This document shows, one piece after another, positions 60,969 through 64,000 of a stretch of DNA of 64,000 bases. How positions within the stretch are numbered: position 1 is the stretch's first letter; each line of letters starts with the position of its first letter. The stretch covers positions 1,674,001 through 1,738,000 of the forward strand of contig NZ_CP188040.1 in the NCBI RefSeq assembly GCF_049943125.1, in the 5' to 3' direction. The notes beneath the pieces are model-generated. The model had not been told where the DNA came from. It worked only from the letters and a program-made list of their open reading frames with translations, and ran no database searches. This DNA is from JAEXZL01 sp049943125. GTDB taxonomy: Bacteria > Bacillota > Clostridia > Clostridiales > Clostridiaceae. Made by a program: the position numbers and the translations under genes.

Positions 60969-61853
60969 GAAATATTCAACTAATTCATTATATACAAATG
61001 CTTCAATACGAGAGTAATGGCTTTTCCTATAACGGCAGATTATTACTTCCCAGTTGATAGGGTCATAAAACTCCAGCTTTACTAGGTTCTTATAGGAAGC
61101 AAAGCTATCCATGGGAGAGGGGAGGATAGTAATTAAATTACTGTCTTCGGTTGAATATAGAAGGTAATCCCATGAGTCAGATTTTATCTTTATATCAGGT
61201 CTTATAGCCTCACTTTCAAATTTTCTCATTAGATAATAATTAATCATAAAGGATTCAGAAAAGATGGCGAGGTTTTGATTATTCAAATCTGACCACTGTA
61301 GCTTTTCCTTAGCTGCTAGCTTATTATCCTGATTCATAAAGGCACATAGGTCATCGTCAGCAATTATAGTCTTTTCAATAGTAGCCTTATTAAAATCAGT
61401 AGGATTTAGAAGGATTGCTATGTCAACCTCTTGAAGGACAAGGCTTTTTTTAAGCTCTATGGCACCAATTTCATATATTTCAAACTGGATATTAGGATAT
61501 TCTAATATTAATTTAGGTATAACTTCCGAAAAAAGTACAGTCAAAACTAAGGGAGGAATACCTATTTTTATTCTGCCCTTAACCTTAGAAGCATCATAAC
61601 GAAGGCTTTCCATCATCTCCTCATACTGTTTAAGTAGCTCTACTGCATTATAATAGAAGCTTTCCCCTGCTGGGGTTAGTCTTATAAGTCTACCTGAGGC
61701 TCTCTCAAAGAGCTGGACATTTTCATCTCTCTCAAAATTTATAATCATTTTGCTTAAAGCTGGTTGAGAAATATGGATTTTCTTGGAGGTCTCGGATATG
61801 TTAAAGTCAGAATCTACTATTTCTACAAAGTTCTTAAGCTGCTTTATATCCAT
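60957..61853 (-). CDS. LysR-family transcriptional regulator
   Basis: A 298-aa regulator starting MDIKQLKNFVEIVDS. The N-terminal HTH contains FNISETSKKIHISQPALSK, and a periplasmic-binding-like effector domain follows. ATG 61853 after AGGAG is preferred to ATG 61862. It diverges from the CoA-transferase genes across 332 nt and probably regulates them. Confidence 0.88.
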   Translation of the reverse strand: MDIKQLKNFVEIVDSDFNISETSKKIHISQPALSKMIINFERDENVQLFERASGRLIRLTPAGESFYYNAVELLKQYEEMMESLRYDASKVKGRIKIGIPPLVLTVLFSEVIPKLILEYPNIQFEIYEIGAIELKKSLVLQEVDIAILLNPTDFNKATIEKTIIADDDLCAFMNQDNKLAAKEKLQWSDLNNQNLAIFSESFMINYYLMRKFESEAIRPDIKIKSDSWDYLLYSTEDSNLITILPSPMDSFASYKNLVKLEFYDPINWEVIICRYRKSHYSRIEAFVYNELVEYFKKR

Positions 61854-62185
61854 AATTTTCATCTCCTGGCTATATAAAAGTATTAATAATTAAGTAAATT
61901 ATAACATATTTATTAAAATTAGTTAACTTTGACTGGGAAATAGAAAAAACAAACACACTTTTCTTAGATTTAATAAAAAACTATGTACAACTGAAAATGT
62001 TAAGTCAAATAATTAAAAAAATATCAATAACCTAAGATTATAGCGGGTATGAAAAAAAGGCTTTAGACACCATTATTTATTTAGGATAATATGGAAATTA
62101 GATAGCCGAATATGGGCTAGCAACCCCATATATAGGCGTTGGACAGGGTACAGCTCTAATAGTTGAAAATAGGAGTGAAAATTAG
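61854..62185. promoter_or_regulatory. Divergent regulatory gap between LysR and CoA-transferase genes
   Basis: This AT-rich gap must hold both promoters and the LysR sites. A hairpin ATATGGG/CCCATAT lies at 62110-62131 inside an outer GCC/GGC pairing, about 55 nt before the start codon. I could not fit it to a known riboswitch. Confidence 0.4.
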
Positions 62186-62848
62186 ATGGGTAAATTGATA
62201 AGTATTAAGGAAGCAGTATCTAAAATAAAAGATGGTGACATCATTATGGTAGGAGGCTTTTTAGCTAACGGAAGTCCTTTAAAGCTCATTGATGCTATTG
62301 TAGAATCAGGAGTTAAGGATTTAACACTAATATGTAATGATACCGCTTTCATAGATAAAGGCGTAGGAAAGATGGTTGTGGCAAAGCAGTTTAAAAAAAT
62401 TATTGCCTCTCATGTAGGTACCAATAAAGAAACTGGAAGACAGATGAATGCAGGAGAAACTGAGGTAGTTCTTGTTCCTCAAGGTACCTTAGCAGAGCAG
62501 GTACGTTCTGGTGGCTACGGTTTAGGGGGAGTCCTTACTAAGACTGGCTTAGGAACTCTAGTAGAAGAAGGTAAGGAGAAGGTTGTAGTTGATGGTGAGG
62601 AATATCTTCTTGAAAAACCATTAAAGGCTGATGTAGCTATAATATATGGTTCAAGGGTCGATAAAAACGGTAACATATCTTATAAAGGCTCAACCTTAAA
62701 CTTCAATAATATAATGGCAGCGGCTGCTAAGATAACCATAGTTGAAGCTGAAGAGATTGTAGAAATTGGGGAGTTAGATCCTAATCATGTTACAACACCA
62801 GGAGTATTCGTTAATTATATAGTAGAGGGAGGTCCAATAAATGGATAA
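62186..62848 (+). CDS. ctfA: CoA transferase subunit A (acetate/acetoacetate type)
   Basis: A 220-aa class I CoA transferase alpha subunit: DIIMVGGFLANGSP (the GG loop), GTNKETGRQMN, and YGSRVDKNGNISYKG. With subunit B it moves CoA between acetyl- or butyryl-CoA and acetoacetate or acetate. This fits acid re-uptake or butanoate metabolism in clostridia, but the exact acids are not fixed by sequence. AGGAGTG precedes the ATG. The stop overlaps subunit B by 8 nt. It could also be named atoD. Confidence 0.9.
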   Translation: MGKLISIKEAVSKIKDGDIIMVGGFLANGSPLKLIDAIVESGVKDLTLICNDTAFIDKGVGKMVVAKQFKKIIASHVGTNKETGRQMNAGETEVVLVPQGTLAEQVRSGGYGLGGVLTKTGLGTLVEEGKEKVVVDGEEYLLEKPLKADVAIIYGSRVDKNGNISYKGSTLNFNNIMAAAAKITIVEAEEIVEIGELDPNHVTTPGVFVNYIVEGGPING

Positions 62849-63500
62849 GAATCAAATTCAAGAATTCATTGCAAAAAGAGTTGCAAGGGAGCTGGAGGAT
62901 GGAACCTTAGTTAACCTTGGAATAGGACTTCCTACAAAGGTTGCAAATTTTGTCCCTGAAGGAATTAATGTTACCTTCCAATCGGAAAATGGCTTTACTG
63001 GTCTTGGACCTTCTCAAACAGAGGAGAATTTTGACCCACATATAGTAAATGCAGGTGGGATGCCTGTAACAATAATGGCTGGTGGTTGCTTCTTTGATAG
63101 CGCAACCTCCTTTGGTATTATAAGAGGTGGACACATAGCGCTGACAGTACTGGGTGCCCTTCAGGTAGATGAAAAAGGAAATATAGCTAACTATATGATA
63201 CCAGGAAAGATGGTTCCAGGAATGGGAGGAGCAATGGATCTTCTCAGCGGTGCAGAGAAGGTAATAGTAGCAATGGAGCATACGGCAAAGGGAAGCCCTA
63301 AAATACTTAAGGAATGTAATCTTCCCCTTACAGCAGCAGGAGCAGTGGACCTGATTATCACTGAGATGGGAGTTATTAAGGTTACATCTGACGGTCTGGT
63401 GCTAACAGAGCTCAACCCTGAATTTACTATAGAAGAGGTAAGGTCAGCCACAGAAGCAGAGCTATTAATAAGTGAAGACCTGAAGGAAATGATAAATTAA
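62841..63500 (+). CDS. ctfB: CoA transferase subunit B (acetate/acetoacetate type)
   Basis: A 219-aa class I CoA transferase beta subunit. The catalytic glutamate is E49 in FQSENGFTGLG. GTLVNLGIGLPT and the GGAMDLLSGAEKVIVAMEH segment are conserved. It is translationally coupled to subunit A and could also be named atoA. No thiolase or decarboxylase gene follows within the window. Confidence 0.92.
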   Translation: MDKNQIQEFIAKRVARELEDGTLVNLGIGLPTKVANFVPEGINVTFQSENGFTGLGPSQTEENFDPHIVNAGGMPVTIMAGGCFFDSATSFGIIRGGHIALTVLGALQVDEKGNIANYMIPGKMVPGMGGAMDLLSGAEKVIVAMEHTAKGSPKILKECNLPLTAAGAVDLIITEMGVIKVTSDGLVLTELNPEFTIEEVRSATEAELLISEDLKEMIN

Positions 63501-63639
63501 GAATTATTAAAGATAAGCTTCTATAGGAAGACTTATCAAAGGAGCATTGTTGTAGAATTTATATTAGCAATAAATTCAAATATTAAAATTATTTAGATTA
63601 TATTTGACACTTTCTTTACAATTATATTTATTTTTGTCG

Positions 63640-63669
63640 TTGAATTATATATAATTATATTAGTAAAAT
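63640..63669 (+). promoter_or_regulatory. Candidate promoter of the P-type ATPase gene
   Basis: TTGAAT and TAAAAT are 18 nt apart. A TTGACA at 63604 has a weaker partner -10. Confidence 0.4.
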
Positions 63670-63699
63670 AAGGCATATTAAAACGAGGTGAATTAAAAA

Positions 63700-64000
63700 T
63701 TGGGACAAGTTTGGTATAACAGTGAAATCAACGATGTATCAAAAGAGCTTCAGGTTGATCCTTCTAAAGGACTTTCTACGTCTGAAGTGGAAGAAAGGTT
63801 GTCGAAACATGGACATAATGAGCTGAAGGAAAAGGAAAAGGAAACAATATTTCAGAAGATTTTCAATCAGCTAAACGACTTTATGACAATTATACTAATC
63901 GTAGCTAGTATAGTATCCTTTGCTGTAGGTGAAGGTGTTGACGCAGTAGTAATTATAGCTATCGTTGTGGTTAATGCATTTTTGGGAGTTTTACAAGAAG
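63700..64000 (+). CDS. Cation-transporting P-type ATPase (partial, N-terminus)
   Basis: TTG 63700 lies eight bases after GAGGTGA. The frame is open to the window edge (100 codons). It reads GLSTSEVEERLSKHG, then NELKEKEKETIFQKIFNQ and the first hydrophobic helices, the N-terminal cation ATPase domain of Ca2+/P2-type pumps. The catalytic DKTGT lies beyond the window, so ion specificity is open; a calcium pump is the usual annotation. Confidence 0.83.
   Translation, partial: MGQVWYNSEINDVSKELQVDPSKGLSTSEVEERLSKHGHNELKEKEKETIFQKIFNQLNDFMTIILIVASIVSFAVGEGVDAVVIIAIVVVNAFLGVLQE

Noticed and set aside
1..64000. tRNA, rRNA, prophage or integrative element
   Set aside because: No tRNA-like cloverleaf, rRNA segment, integrase, or phage structural gene was seen on reading both strands; a dedicated search was not possible.

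Overview
This window looks like a chromosomal segment of a low-GC Gram-positive anaerobe of the Clostridium type. The support is an AT-rich sequence, strong AGGAGG-like ribosome binding sites, several TTG/GTG starts, intrinsic terminators after most transcription units, an archaeal-type aspartyl-tRNA synthetase behind a T-box leader, a CtfAB-type CoA transferase, a tryptophanase, a DUF4317 protein and a Bce-type peptide-resistance module. No rRNA, tRNA, CRISPR array or prophage was seen. Species cannot be named from the sequence alone.

Left part (1-34 kb). Two radical SAM genes bracket a REP-associated tyrosine transposase (RAYT, 1751-2599). Twelve copies of one palindromic repeat are scattered from 224 to about 34040: three full 40-nt hairpins and nine 29-nt half units with a constant truncation point. 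Two copies flank the RAYT, and several supply or touch the stop codons of unrelated genes. No copy was found in the right 30 kb. The same part holds an unknown 537-aa protein with a small partner, many GNAT acetyltransferases (some decayed), AraC regulators, a Gfo/Idh/MocA oxidoreductase, a single-domain haemoglobin, a small HD hydrolase, a heterodimeric ABC exporter with one degenerate ATP site, a second ABC transporter, CPBP proteases, a nucleotidyltransferase, a choloylglycine hydrolase family enzyme, an APH-like kinase, RsgA, a GH31 glucosidase and a double flavodoxin-fold protein.

Middle (34-50 kb). An ABC transporter operon is reduced to a deletion scar. It is followed by more GNATs, a serine beta-lactamase-like hydrolase, a DUF2200 protein, a DUF606 transporter pair divergent from a Crp-like regulator, a transglutaminase/AraC pair, tryptophanase, a dynamin-like GTPase, a candidate small RNA, and AspRS behind a T-box leader with a second, stem-I-less T-box module.

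Right part (50-64 kb). A complete Bce-like module (sensor kinase, response regulator, ABC ATPase, FtsX-like permease) contains a partly decayed tandem array of small membrane-anchored proteins with duplicated upstream regions. Next come RidA/HxlR, a PD-(D/E)XK nuclease with a duplicated C-terminal domain, DUF4317, a VOC protein, a LysR regulator divergent from a two-subunit CoA transferase, and the start of a cation P-type ATPase.

Overall theme: an accessory region rich in single-gene enzymes, stress and peptide-resistance functions and regulators, with many gene remnants and an active-looking or recently active REP/RAYT family in its left half. Gene starts were moved from the longest frame to the codon with the best ribosome binding site where these differed.
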